Assembly (NCBI RefSeq): GCF_004348985.1 | Contig: NZ_SMKW01000063.1 | Span: 1 to 54,990, forward strand | Length of the DNA stretch: 54,990 nt | Reading direction: 5' to 3' | Origin: Saccharopolyspora elongata | GTDB lineage: Bacteria > Actinomycetota > Actinomycetes > Mycobacteriales > Pseudonocardiaceae | Shown here: in pieces, positions 38,628-46,338 of the stretch | Layout of the letters: each line of letters starts with the position of its first letter | How positions within the stretch are numbered: the stretch's first letter is position 1 | Notes under the pieces: generated by a model | What the model was told of the DNA's origin: nothing | Databases searched by the model: none | What the model saw: the letters and a program-made list of their open reading frames with translations, nothing else | Translations under genes and position numbers: made by a program

Positions 38628-38716
38628 GGGTCACCACCTCCTCTCCAAGATCAGCCCAGCAGGATCAGCTCCTTCCGTGCACTTCGGCCCCTGTTGCGGC
38701 TCCGGGCACAGGCCGG

Positions 38717-39070
38717 TCAGTGCCTGCCGCCGCCGGACGAGCCGGTCTCGCCGTTGAACTTGTTCGCCAGACCGCTGTTGAAGTCGTCCGTGTCGTTGAA
38801 CGTGTTGCTGGTCTGGACGCCACCGTCGCCGGTCTTCTGGAAGAGCTTGGCCAGCCGTTCGACGACTCCCCGGATGGCCGGGTCCGACTTGTCGAACATC
38901 TCCTTGATCTTCGGCGAGGTCTCGTCGTCGTCGCCGGCGGCGTCCCAGACCTCCTCCTTCAGATTCCGCAGGATGAGCAGCGCCTCGCGGATCTCCTCCT
39001 CGGCCAGGCCCAGCCGCCGGAACCGCGTCTTCAGCTCGTCCGTGACCAGGATGGTCTTGGTCTCAGCCAT
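38717..39070 (-). CDS. Uncharacterised 117-aa protein of the T7SS operon
   Basis: I do not recognise the family. The first 75 residues look helical and charged (DELKTRFRRLGLAEEEIREA, LLILRNLKEEVWDAAG), and the tail is Asn/Gly/Ser-rich, ending SSGGGRH. There is no signal peptide or membrane segment. Its ATG overlaps the end of the upstream YbaB-like gene by 8 bp, so the two are probably translated together. It lies 89 bp upstream of the giant gene. A small partner or chaperone for secretion is possible but not shown. Confidence 0.65.
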   Translation of the reverse strand: MAETKTILVTDELKTRFRRLGLAEEEIREALLILRNLKEEVWDAAGDDDETSPKIKEMFDKSDPAIRGVVERLAKLFQKTGDGGVQTSNTFNDTDDFNSGLANKFNGETGSSGGGRH

Positions 39071-39485
39071 CGCGGCGCCCCATTCCCGTCCAGGACGACG
39101 CCTCCTGCTGCATCTTCAGCAGCGGAGCTAGGAAGTCGCTCCAGTTCGACCCGTCCCGCAGCGCCTCGCGCATCTCCTCGACGTCGCCCACGCTCGGCTC
39201 CACGATCTTGTTGACCTGCGTGTTCATCTCGGTCCGAGCGTCGGTGGTGACCTTGACTATGGCGTCGGCCAGCTCGGCCTTGGCCATCGACCGGTAGCGT
39301 TCGTCGTGGAACTCCAACTTGGTGAGCCCGCCCGACGAGTCCACCGTCGCGCTCACCATGCGGTCCTTGGAACGCACCGTGACCGTCCGGTTGCGCAGCT
39401 CCTCCTCCAGCTCCTGGATCCGCTGCTGCTGCGCGGTGAGCTCGTGCATCGCCTGGTCGAGCTGGGCCTGCAGGTTGATGTTCAC
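39063..39485 (-). CDS. YbaB/EbfC-family protein of the T7SS operon
   Basis: The protein has 140 aa. Residues 1-33 form a coiled-coil helix (LDQAMHELTAQQQRIQELEE), residues 34-75 the beta-rich YbaB core (VRSKDRMVSATVDSSGGLTK), followed by a long helix. The fold is that of YbaB/EbfC nucleoid-associated proteins; diverged copies are regularly found beside ESX genes in actinobacteria, where the role is unclear. The GTG start at 39485 has AGGAGG 5 nt upstream. It is separated by 26 bp from the 693-aa gene and overlaps the next gene by 8 bp. Confidence 0.75.
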   Translation of the reverse strand: MNINLQAQLDQAMHELTAQQQRIQELEEELRNRTVTVRSKDRMVSATVDSSGGLTKLEFHDERYRSMAKAELADAIVKVTTDARTEMNTQVNKIVEPSVGDVEEMREALRDGSNWSDFLAPLLKMQQEASSWTGMGRRDG

Positions 39486-39511
39486 AAATTCCTCCTGTGT
39501 CGGCTACGGGT

Positions 39512-41593
39512 TCAGCGGCCGATGGCCGTCGTGAACCCACCGTCGGTGTCCCAGGTGTCCGCGTCCTCGGTCAGCCAGGTGGTGCGCTGCCGCTCCTTGT
39601 TCTGGTCCCCGGCGGCACCGCCGGCCATGGGCGGCGGCATCATCGGCGGCTGATTTCCAGTCCCGCCCTTGCCGCCCATGCCGCGTGGCCCGGTCTCGGT
39701 CGCGGGGTTGACCGGCTTGCGCAACGCATCGTCCAATGCGGACGAGTTCACAGTCGAACGCCTCGTCGGATCATTGATCTCGGACGCGCCGAAGCCGCCG
39801 AACCGCTTGTTCAGATCCCCGGCCGGGCCGGTGACGAGCTTGTTGCTCAGCGGGCTGTTGTAGTCGGGGAAGGTGAAGTTCCGGGTGTTCGGCAGGTAGC
39901 CGCCGAACCCGTTCGACGTGCCCGGCCCGAGGGACGAACCGGGCGGAACCTTGACGAGGTTGCCGTTGCGGTCGCGCAGCAGCGACCCGTCGGGTTTCGT
40001 GACGGTTCCGTCCGAGTTGATCTTGGAGCCTTCCGGGATCGTCAGCCGGCTGCCGTCCGGATTGGTCAGCGTCTTGCCGTCGGGGCCGAGGACGCTGTTG
40101 CCGTTCCCGCCGCCCATGTTGAACCGGCTCAGCCCGTCCGGGGTCCACTTGGACGGGTTGAAGTTGGAGAACAGGGGAGGCGGCGGGGTGTTCGGCTGGT
40201 TGTTCCCCGGCTTGTCGTTCGGGCCCCCGGGGCCGTCGTTGCCGGTCCCGAACTTCTCGTTCAGGCTGCCCAGGCCGTCCTTCCCGATCCCGCCGGTACC
40301 CTCGTTGTCCCCCGTGCTGAAGCCCGACGTGTCCGCGCCCTTGTTCTCGGTCCCGTTCCCGTTGCCGTTGAACTCGCCCTCGCCGAGCTCGTCGGCGTTG
40401 AGATCCGTGTCACCGGGGCCGTCCTCCGAGTTCGGGTCGTCGGTGTTCGGGTCGTCCGGTTTGCCGTCACCGTCGAGGTCCTTGCCCTCCGGGATGAGGT
40501 TGCCGTTCTGGTCGACGTCCGGCTTGCCGTCACCGTCCAGGTCGATGCCCTTGGGCCCGCTTCCGGTGGGCAGGTTGCCCCCGGGGCCGTTGGTCTTGAT
40601 CGAGTCGAACTGGATGCTCTCCGGGAACGTGTCCTGCGTCGTCTTGTACTGGGTCTGAACCTGCTGGAAGTCGTTCTTGGTACCGGGGTCGAGCTTGGCG
40701 GCGAAGTAGTTCAGCCACTCCTGCTTCGCCTCGTTGTCCAACCCGTCCAGGAAACCCCCGGAGCCCGACTGCCCGCCCTCCCGCGGGTTGCCGATGGCGT
40801 AGTCGACGTCCAGCTTCCCTTCTTCGTACTTCACGGTGAAGGTGTACTTGTTCAGCGCCGCCACGACCGCCTGCACGGGTTCCGAAAGGTTGTTCGCGGC
40901 TTGAGCATTCTTATCGTTCTTGCCGGTCCAGCCGCCGCCCCAAGCATCGGAGTTGCCGGTGCCGCTGCCGTTGCGCCAGTCGATGAACTTGGCCTGCAAC
41001 TGCAGGGCCTCGTTGTGGAGGTGGGTCTTGGCCTGCTTCAGCTGGCCGATGATGAGCGGGTCGGCCAACTTGGCGCCGAAGCGCTCGAGGCCGGTGCCCA
41101 GGTTCTCCAGCGTTCCCTGGGCGTTCGTCGCGGCAGCGCCCTTCAAGTCGTCGCCGTTCTTGATCTCGTTCGCCCAGGCGGTCACCTCGTTGCGCTTGTC
41201 CTGGAGGAACTTGTGCGCGTTCTCCAGCTTCGTCAGCAGATCGTCGAAGCTGGGGATGCTCGTGAACGAATTCCCCCGCCCGAACACGAGTGGGTCCAGC
41301 CACTTCGCGCCGAGGTTGAACAACTCCCCGAGCGTGTAGTTCCCGGTCGTCTCAGTGCCGAGAACGCCGTAGTTGAGCTTCACCCACAGGTAAACGGGAT
41401 AAGTTCGGCCGGACGGGTACGTCATCTGCCCCGTGCGCACGATGTCCCAGCCCGACTGCACGGAGCCGCCGATCTGGAGACCGGAGCCGGAGATCCACGG
41501 CGGCGAACCCGGCCCGGCGAGGTCGTTGCGGTCGCGGATCGGGTTGTCCGACGGCAGAACGCTGTTCACCGCTTCTTCCCAATCACCGGCCAT
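39512..41593 (-). CDS. 693-aa T7SS-linked protein with Asp/Asn-rich repeats
   Basis: Residues 1-85 are strand-rich (MAGDWEEAVNSVLPS, YPVYLWVKLNYG); 95-230 are helical (FDDLLTKLENAHKFLQDKRN) and may form a WXG100/PPE-like bundle. From about 320 the protein is Gly/Asn/Asp/Pro-rich. Around 347-375 there are two DLDGDGKPD units, the spacing of calcium-binding dockerin/thrombospondin-type-3 loops, and around 520-570 PDG/NSDG/NG repeats. The C-terminus RQRTTWLTEDADTWDTD resembles tails of ESX-linked large proteins. It may belong to the AAWKG-type family, which I recall only loosely. It is probably a secreted or surface substrate of the system. There is no Sec signal peptide. Confidence 0.65.
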   Translation of the reverse strand: MAGDWEEAVNSVLPSDNPIRDRNDLAGPGSPPWISGSGLQIGGSVQSGWDIVRTGQMTYPSGRTYPVYLWVKLNYGVLGTETTGNYTLGELFNLGAKWLDPLVFGRGNSFTSIPSFDDLLTKLENAHKFLQDKRNEVTAWANEIKNGDDLKGAAATNAQGTLENLGTGLERFGAKLADPLIIGQLKQAKTHLHNEALQLQAKFIDWRNGSGTGNSDAWGGGWTGKNDKNAQAANNLSEPVQAVVAALNKYTFTVKYEEGKLDVDYAIGNPREGGQSGSGGFLDGLDNEAKQEWLNYFAAKLDPGTKNDFQQVQTQYKTTQDTFPESIQFDSIKTNGPGGNLPTGSGPKGIDLDGDGKPDVDQNGNLIPEGKDLDGDGKPDDPNTDDPNSEDGPGDTDLNADELGEGEFNGNGNGTENKGADTSGFSTGDNEGTGGIGKDGLGSLNEKFGTGNDGPGGPNDKPGNNQPNTPPPPLFSNFNPSKWTPDGLSRFNMGGGNGNSVLGPDGKTLTNPDGSRLTIPEGSKINSDGTVTKPDGSLLRDRNGNLVKVPPGSSLGPGTSNGFGGYLPNTRNFTFPDYNSPLSNKLVTGPAGDLNKRFGGFGASEINDPTRRSTVNSSALDDALRKPVNPATETGPRGMGGKGGTGNQPPMMPPPMAGGAAGDQNKERQRTTWLTEDADTWDTDGGFTTAIGR

Positions 41594-41645
41594 GACATCT
41601 ACCTTCCCGCAACGACCTCGCGGTCACCGACCACGAGTGGTTCGA

Positions 41646-42032
41646 CTAGTATTTGCCCGTTTCCGGCGTCTGCTTGCTTTCGGGCTGCTTGTTCTGGTTG
41701 AGGATGTTCGAGAAGTAATCGGCCAGGTTCTGGTTCTCGCCCTCGTTCTCCTTGAACTTCTTGTCCATGTCGTCGAGGTCGAGCTTGAAGTCCACCAGGG
41801 TCTGGTTCAGCAGCTTCTGCTTCTCCTTGTCGACCGCCTGCAGGAAGGCGCCGACCCTGCCCCGCAGGTTCTGCGCCTCCGGCGAGGAGCCGGGCAGCAA
41901 CAGGCGGTCGGAGTACATCCCCAGGTCTTTCAGATCCGGGTTGTTGAGCAGATCTTCCCGCAGCTGGTCGATCTTTCCCTGGATCTCCTTGACCTTCGCC
42001 TCGGAGTAGTTGATCTCATCTTGCTTGGGCAT
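41646..42032 (-). CDS. Small helical T7SS-locus protein (128 aa)
   Basis: The protein is entirely helical by appearance, charged and rich in Leu/Asp/Lys/Gln (AKVKEIQGKIDQLREDLLNN, DFKLDLDDMDKKFKENEGEN), with a disordered Gln/Pro tail (NKQPESKQTPETGKY). There is no signal peptide. Size and position among the WXG100-like genes suggest an EspC/WXG100-type substrate or chaperone, but no WXG turn is visible. It is 38 bp downstream of the 101-aa gene and 52 bp upstream of the 693-aa gene in the same operon. Confidence 0.65.
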   Translation of the reverse strand: MPKQDEINYSEAKVKEIQGKIDQLREDLLNNPDLKDLGMYSDRLLLPGSSPEAQNLRGRVGAFLQAVDKEKQKLLNQTLVDFKLDLDDMDKKFKENEGENQNLADYFSNILNQNKQPESKQTPETGKY

Positions 42033-42070
42033 CGCGCTTCGGCCTCACCATCCACCACGACGCGAACGGA

Positions 42071-42376
42071 TCACTGCTGGAAGTTGCTCGCCGACCGGAG
42101 GTCCGCGATCCTGTTGTTCTCGCTCATGTCGCCGGTCAGCTGGCCGCAGATCTTGATCGACTCGTCCATCTGCCGTTCCAGGTCGTTGATCTGCTTCTGA
42201 GCGTTCCGCCAGTTGTCCGCGTAGACACCACCGGCGTTGTTGCTCAGGTCCTGGAGCCCGGCTTCCAGCTCCTCCATCGCCTTGGTCATCTTGACGGCGA
42301 GCGCCAGCATTTGATCCGCGACGTCGTCGACCAGGTCCGTCCGGGTCTTCAGCAGACCCTCGAGCGGTGCACCCAT
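42071..42376 (-). CDS. WXG100-family (ESAT-6-like) protein 1
   Basis: The protein has 101 aa. Two long helices (VADQMLALAVKMTKAMEELE and NWRNAQKQINDLERQMDESI) are joined by a turn at GGVYADNW, where a Trp replaces the WXG turn position. Length and helical hairpin fit ESAT-6/CFP-10-like substrates, which are exported as dimers by ESX systems. It is paired with the next WXG100-like gene 30 bp upstream, so the two probably form a heterodimer. The start is ATG 42376 with a GGAG box about 10 nt upstream. Confidence 0.75.
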   Translation of the reverse strand: MGAPLEGLLKTRTDLVDDVADQMLALAVKMTKAMEELEAGLQDLSNNAGGVYADNWRNAQKQINDLERQMDESIKICGQLTGDMSENNRIADLRSASNFQQ

Positions 42377-42406
42377 CGAAAAAACACTCCTCGCTTCGGA
42401 ATAGGG

Positions 42407-42769
42407 TCAGCCGGCCGACTTCGCGGACAGCTCGTTGTACAGGCTCTGGCTGAATTGGGTCGCGGTATCGCTGTTGTTGGCGTCGACATCGAGGAACGTG
42501 GTGTCCGACTGCATCAGGCCGTCGATGACCCAGTCGAACTTCGTCTTCACCTGGCGGTACTTGTCCAGCCAGGTGTTGATCCCGGCCTGGAGCTGCTGAC
42601 CGGCGCCGGACACGTAGGCCGAGCGCAGGACGTTGTTGAGCTCGTTGACCTGCTGCTCGGTCGTGTTCATGGTGTTGATCTGGGTCATCAGCCTGTCGAT
42701 TCCGCGCTTGATCGCCGCGGAATCCGCGTGGAGTTCACCCACCCCGTGCTGCTGTTCCGGACTGCCCAC
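42407..42769 (-). CDS. WXG100-family (ESAT-6-like) protein 2
   Basis: The protein has 120 aa, a helical hairpin: helix 1 SAAIKRGIDRLMTQINTMN, turn region LRSAYVSGAGQQL, helix 2 WLDKYRQVKTKFDWVIDGL, then a tail that is helical again. VSGAG takes the place of WXG. It is likely the partner of the 101-aa protein. The GTG start at 42769 follows AGGAGG with 5-nt spacing. It is the first small substrate gene after eccB, separated by 96 bp in which I see no strong terminator. Confidence 0.7.
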   Translation of the reverse strand: MGSPEQQHGVGELHADSAAIKRGIDRLMTQINTMNTTEQQVNELNNVLRSAYVSGAGQQLQAGINTWLDKYRQVKTKFDWVIDGLMQSDTTFLDVDANNSDTATQFSQSLYNELSAKSAG

Positions 42770-42865
42770 CTGGTCCTCCTCGAAATATTTCTGCGCCCAT
42801 CGCAGAACCTAGAACCCGCCACATCCGGGCGACACATCCCAGAAAGGGGACAGTGACGGGGAAAC

Positions 42866-44293
42866 TCAGCATTGCGGGGTGGTCACCGGCGGAAGCTCGC
42901 TCACGGGGCGGCCGGCCATCGCGGGGTCCAGCGCTGGTCCGGTGGGCAGCTGGTCCACCAGCAGCGTCGGCATGGTCACCGGCGGCACCTCGTACCCGAG
43001 CTGGGCCGCCGCTTCCGGCGACGGGATCGGGTACTTCACGCCGGTGTCGGCCACCAGGAACATCGTGGACGCCCGCCCGGCCGTCTGCGGGACGACCAGC
43101 ACGCCGTGCCCCGGCGAGAGCGACACCCGGTCCGGTCGCGGGCACGACAGCGCGACGCCCGGCTGCGGCGGCACCGGCTTGGCGGCGTCCACGATTTCCT
43201 TCGGCAGCAAGGAAACGCTCGTCACCGAGGGACCCGGCGTGGTCGACGCGCACAGCGCCTGGTCGTCGTCGTCCTCGACCAGCACCGGCGGCTTCTCCGG
43301 GAACGCACCGCCGCCCGTCAACTCGCCCTTCGCGGCCGGCGCCGCCGAATGCGCGGTGAGGTCGCTCGCGCCGATCCGCTTCGGCTCCACCGGCTTGCCG
43401 CCGTAGGCGACGGCCTGCGTCTTCGGGTCACCAGAGATCAGCTTGAACACGGTGTCGGTGAGCGGCACCAGACCGGCCTGGCCCAGCAGGTACGGCTTGT
43501 TCGCGGCGTCCACGAACACCTGCCCGACGACACTCGGCGCACCGGCCAGCTGCGGGCCCGGCGTGCCGCGCCCCGGGATCTCCGGCGCGACCAGGTCGGG
43601 AGCCGTCGGCAGCGCGTTGAGGAACCCGGCGGGCACCTTGATCGGGTCGGTCGTGCCGTACCCGAGCGCCGCGGGCCCGGCGGATTCGGTGCTCATCCGC
43701 AGCTTCTGCCCGCCCCACACCAGGAACACGGCGCCGTCCGGCCCGGCGACCAGCGCGCCATCGGTGGCGGTCAGCGGCGTGCCGTCGGCCTCGGCGACCA
43801 GCATCGTGAAGTCCCGCGCGCCGCCCTTGACGGGCGCGGCGCAGGACAGCCACGGATCGCTGAGCAGCGCGTCGGCCGTCGGCAGGCCGTCCGGGGCGCC
43901 GGGAATGCCGATCGGCACCCCGCGCGGGGTCCCGAGCAGGGAGTTCTCCGAGACTGTGTGCACCACGAGCTCAGGGCCCGCGATGAGCCGCGCCGACGCC
44001 TGGTTCAGCACGGGGTGCAGCGCGCCGTCGAGGAACAACCAGCGCGCGCCGGTCTCCTTCTCCACGACGACCGCGCCGGGCACCTTCCACGAGGTGGCGC
44101 CGCCCGGCTTGATCAGGCCGAACAGGAAGGTCCCGATGCCGATCAGCAGCGCCACGATCAGGCCGATGACCACGCCCCGAGTCGTCCGCCGCTGCGGCGT
44201 ATCCGATATGTCCGGGTCGGCCCGCAGCATTCCCGCGCTGAGCCGCCCCATGACGAACATGTGCGCCTGAACCTGATCCCGCCGAGACTGCAC
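42866..44293 (-). CDS. eccB: Type VII secretion membrane protein EccB
   Basis: The protein has 475 aa. The N-terminus MQSRRDQVQAHMFVMGRLSA is the EccB signature, followed by a single membrane segment at about 41-61 (GVVIGLIVALLIGIGTFLFG) and a long extracytoplasmic part with EccB repeat features such as GAVVVEKETGARWLFLDGAL and VEPKRIGASDLTAHS. EccB is a core subunit of the ESX membrane complex. Length is normal for the family. It shares the operon strand with the WXG100-like genes but is separated from eccD by a 367-bp spacer with a hairpin element. Confidence 0.92.
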   Translation of the reverse strand: MQSRRDQVQAHMFVMGRLSAGMLRADPDISDTPQRRTTRGVVIGLIVALLIGIGTFLFGLIKPGGATSWKVPGAVVVEKETGARWLFLDGALHPVLNQASARLIAGPELVVHTVSENSLLGTPRGVPIGIPGAPDGLPTADALLSDPWLSCAAPVKGGARDFTMLVAEADGTPLTATDGALVAGPDGAVFLVWGGQKLRMSTESAGPAALGYGTTDPIKVPAGFLNALPTAPDLVAPEIPGRGTPGPQLAGAPSVVGQVFVDAANKPYLLGQAGLVPLTDTVFKLISGDPKTQAVAYGGKPVEPKRIGASDLTAHSAAPAAKGELTGGGAFPEKPPVLVEDDDDQALCASTTPGPSVTSVSLLPKEIVDAAKPVPPQPGVALSCPRPDRVSLSPGHGVLVVPQTAGRASTMFLVADTGVKYPIPSPEAAAQLGYEVPPVTMPTLLVDQLPTGPALDPAMAGRPVSELPPVTTPQC

Positions 44294-44660
44294 GATCCCA
44301 CGCCCTCTACTACGAAAAACCCGTCAACCCAACGTCCGGCGAGACCAACGAAACGCCGCGAACCACAAGTGCCCGAACCCGGGAGAGGCTCGTCCTTCGA
44401 GTGGCGAAAGCCGCCCGGTCCGAACAATTCGAAACCGCCGCCGCGAAACAGGCGCAAGGTTCTCCAGACCGGCCGCAAGCGGCGAAGCCGCTTAGCCCAC
44501 CCTCGCAACTTGCACCGCCGCGGGTTCTGAGAGGTCTTCTCGCGAGGACAGCCCCGACGCCGTGTATTGGACATACATTAAGTCGGGGATCCCGGAGCGA
44601 GAAGGCCTCTCAGGTTCCGCCACTTGCACCGCCACCCAAAACGAGCCTGGAAAACAGCAA
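44294..44660. other. eccD-eccB intergenic region
   Basis: A 367-bp spacer inside an otherwise tightly packed same-strand gene set. It contains the hairpin element at 44508-44633 and little else; short frames across it do not look coding. Because eccB follows, it may carry an independent eccB promoter, or the hairpin may attenuate or process the eccD-eccB transcript. Confidence 0.6.
44508..44633. repeat. Palindromic intergenic element with flanking 12-bp direct repeats
   Basis: The left arm CTGAGAGGTCTTCTCGC (44527-44543) pairs with GCGAGAAGGCCTCTCAG (44597-44613) with one mismatch; an inner arm CCCCGAC (44552-44558) pairs with GTCGGGG (44582-44588). The 23-nt loop holds a smaller palindrome, TGTAT-TGGAC-ATACA. 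ACTTGCACCGCC occurs on both sides (44508-44519 and 44622-44633) in the same orientation, like a target duplication. No transposase is present, so this looks like a MITE/REP-type element or a regulatory hairpin. Confidence 0.65.
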
Positions 44661-46034
44661 TTAGCCGTTGAAGGCTCGGATCAGGCCGAAGACTCCTAGC
44701 ACCGTGAGCATCAGCGGGAGCAGGCTCACCGCCAGCAGCACGTGCAGGATGTCGGCGATCCGTCCCCAGTACGGGACCATCCGCCGGCCGGGCACGATCC
44801 AGCCCGCGACCATCAGCGCCACACCGATCAGCGCGATGCCCACGAACAGCAGCAACCGGCCCAGGACCGGCTGCGCCGCGGCCAGCGCCAGCACCAGCGC
44901 CGTGGCGCCGAAGGCGCCGGGAACGACCACCGAGAGCCGGTGCCAGAGCCCGCCGACGTCGCGGCCGTGCAGCAGCAGCACCAGGCTCAGCACCCCGGCC
45001 ATCGTGCAGGTCGCCCAGTTCGGCTCGGTGAGCAGCCCGAAGATCGACGCCGTGCACACCAGCGAGACCGCCAGGTAGAGGGCGGTCATGTACTTGTCGG
45101 CGACCGCGGTGCGCTCCAGCACCTCGCGGCTCGGGTGCGGCTCGATGCCCTCCTGCAGCTGCTCGGAGTTCGTCGGCAGCGGCGGCATCCGCAGCCCCGC
45201 GACCCGGAACGACAGGCCGGGGATGAAGGCGCCGAAGAGGACGGCGATGACGGCGGTCGCCGAAACGGCCTCCGCCACCGAACCGGTGAGCATCATCAGC
45301 AATGCCGTCACCACGCCGAAGATGCACGCCACCAGCACGCCGAGGAAGGCGTGCGCGTGCGTTCCGGAGGCGGCTAGGGCCAGCACCGCGCCACCGGCGG
45401 CCGTCGCCGAGGCCGCGAGCAGCAGGGCCATCCCGGAAGCTTCCGGCCCGGGGGCGAGGAAGCCCGCCAGCCCCAGGAACGGGACCGCCGCGATGCCGTA
45501 AGCCGTGCCCGCGAAGGCGTCCCCGACCGCGCGCGACGCCGAACCGGACGCCGCCAGCAACAGCAGTGCGACGACACCCGCCGCCACCGAACGGATCAGC
45601 GCGTCGCCGGGCAGCAGCAGCCCGACCCAGATGATTCCTGCCACGACCAGGGACAACCCGTGCAGCAGTCGCTTGGTGGTGGTGGCCTTCCAATTGCCGG
45701 AGCGCTCCTGCATGCCGGTCGCGATGCCGTCGACGAGGTCGTCGAAGTGCACCGCGGGCATGGTCTCCTGCCGCGAACGCAGGTACAGCACCTGGCCGTC
45801 GAGCAGGCCGAGCGCTTCCGGGGTCGATTCCTCGTCCAGCGGCTCACCGCCGACGCCCTGCAGCACCCAACCGCCGTGCTCCAGGCCCGCTTCCTCGACC
45901 TGGGATCCCGCATAGCTGACGATGGTCGGCAGCAGGTCGATCAGCGGCACGTCGGTCGGCACCGCGAGGTCGAAATTCCGGTCGGGGGCCCGGATGGACA
46001 GTCGGCACAGGCCCGCAACTGTGCTGGTGCTCAC
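44661..46034 (-). CDS. eccD: Type VII secretion integral membrane protein EccD
   Basis: The protein has 457 aa. Residues 1-95 form the ubiquitin-like (YukD-type) cytosolic domain (CRLSIRAPDRNFDLAVPTDV, then VPLIDLLPTIV and LLDGQVLYLR). From about 125 there are some eleven membrane helices, for example LLHGLSLVVAGIIWVGLLLP and IADILHVLLAVSLLPLMLTV. EccD lines the membrane channel of ESX systems. The GTG start at 46034 is preceded by GAGGAG about 11 nt upstream. It is divergent from eccC, with a 304-bp spacer. Confidence 0.92.
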   Translation of the reverse strand: MSTSTVAGLCRLSIRAPDRNFDLAVPTDVPLIDLLPTIVSYAGSQVEEAGLEHGGWVLQGVGGEPLDEESTPEALGLLDGQVLYLRSRQETMPAVHFDDLVDGIATGMQERSGNWKATTTKRLLHGLSLVVAGIIWVGLLLPGDALIRSVAAGVVALLLLAASGSASRAVGDAFAGTAYGIAAVPFLGLAGFLAPGPEASGMALLLAASATAAGGAVLALAASGTHAHAFLGVLVACIFGVVTALLMMLTGSVAEAVSATAVIAVLFGAFIPGLSFRVAGLRMPPLPTNSEQLQEGIEPHPSREVLERTAVADKYMTALYLAVSLVCTASIFGLLTEPNWATCTMAGVLSLVLLLHGRDVGGLWHRLSVVVPGAFGATALVLALAAAQPVLGRLLLFVGIALIGVALMVAGWIVPGRRMVPYWGRIADILHVLLAVSLLPLMLTVLGVFGLIRAFNG

Positions 46035-46338
46035 GCCGGTTCACACTCCTCAATTCCCGCGAAATTCCCCCGGAACCGGCGGCATCGGGCACCGGAGAGG
46101 GGTTCCGGCGCCCGACGCCGTCGAGCACACCTCGACCACTCGGGGGACAGTTCGCGATCAAGGCCGGCCGACGACGCGAGGGGCAGGTTCCATTCGACGT
46201 GTGCGCCGTCGGCCTGCCCGGAACACTAAGGCGTAATTCGGTAATGGTGCTGTCGCCGATTTACATGACCTGCTTTTCCCCTTGCCCGGTGGAATTCTGC
46301 AGCGGTCACAAGTTTTCCCCAGCGGGAAGGGAAATCGC
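46035..46338. promoter_or_regulatory. Divergent eccD / eccC regulatory region
   Basis: The region must hold promoters for both secretion operons. A hairpin CGGGC-a-CCGGA / TCCGG-c-GCCCG lies at 46086-46114 in the eccD leader. Upstream of eccC, GGAAC at 46220-46224 is followed after 16 nt by GTAAT, reminiscent of an ECF-sigma promoter; this is a weak match. GGAAGGGA at 46325-46332 is the eccC ribosome-binding site and selects the GTG at 46339. Confidence 0.35.

Noticed and set aside
36192..36503. CRISPR-like or DNA-level tandem repeat
   Set aside because: DNA units are irregular in length and sequence; conservation is at the NPF tripeptide, and the region is in frame within the giant gene.
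3522..38627. Nonribosomal peptide or polyketide synthase as explanation for the giant gene
   Set aside because: No carrier-protein, adenylation, condensation or ketosynthase motifs are visible; the N-terminus and context are T7SS.
44158..44574. A 138-codon minus-strand frame between eccD and eccB
   Set aside because: It overlaps the eccB N-terminus in another frame and its upstream half is the palindromic element; no ribosome-binding site or family likeness.
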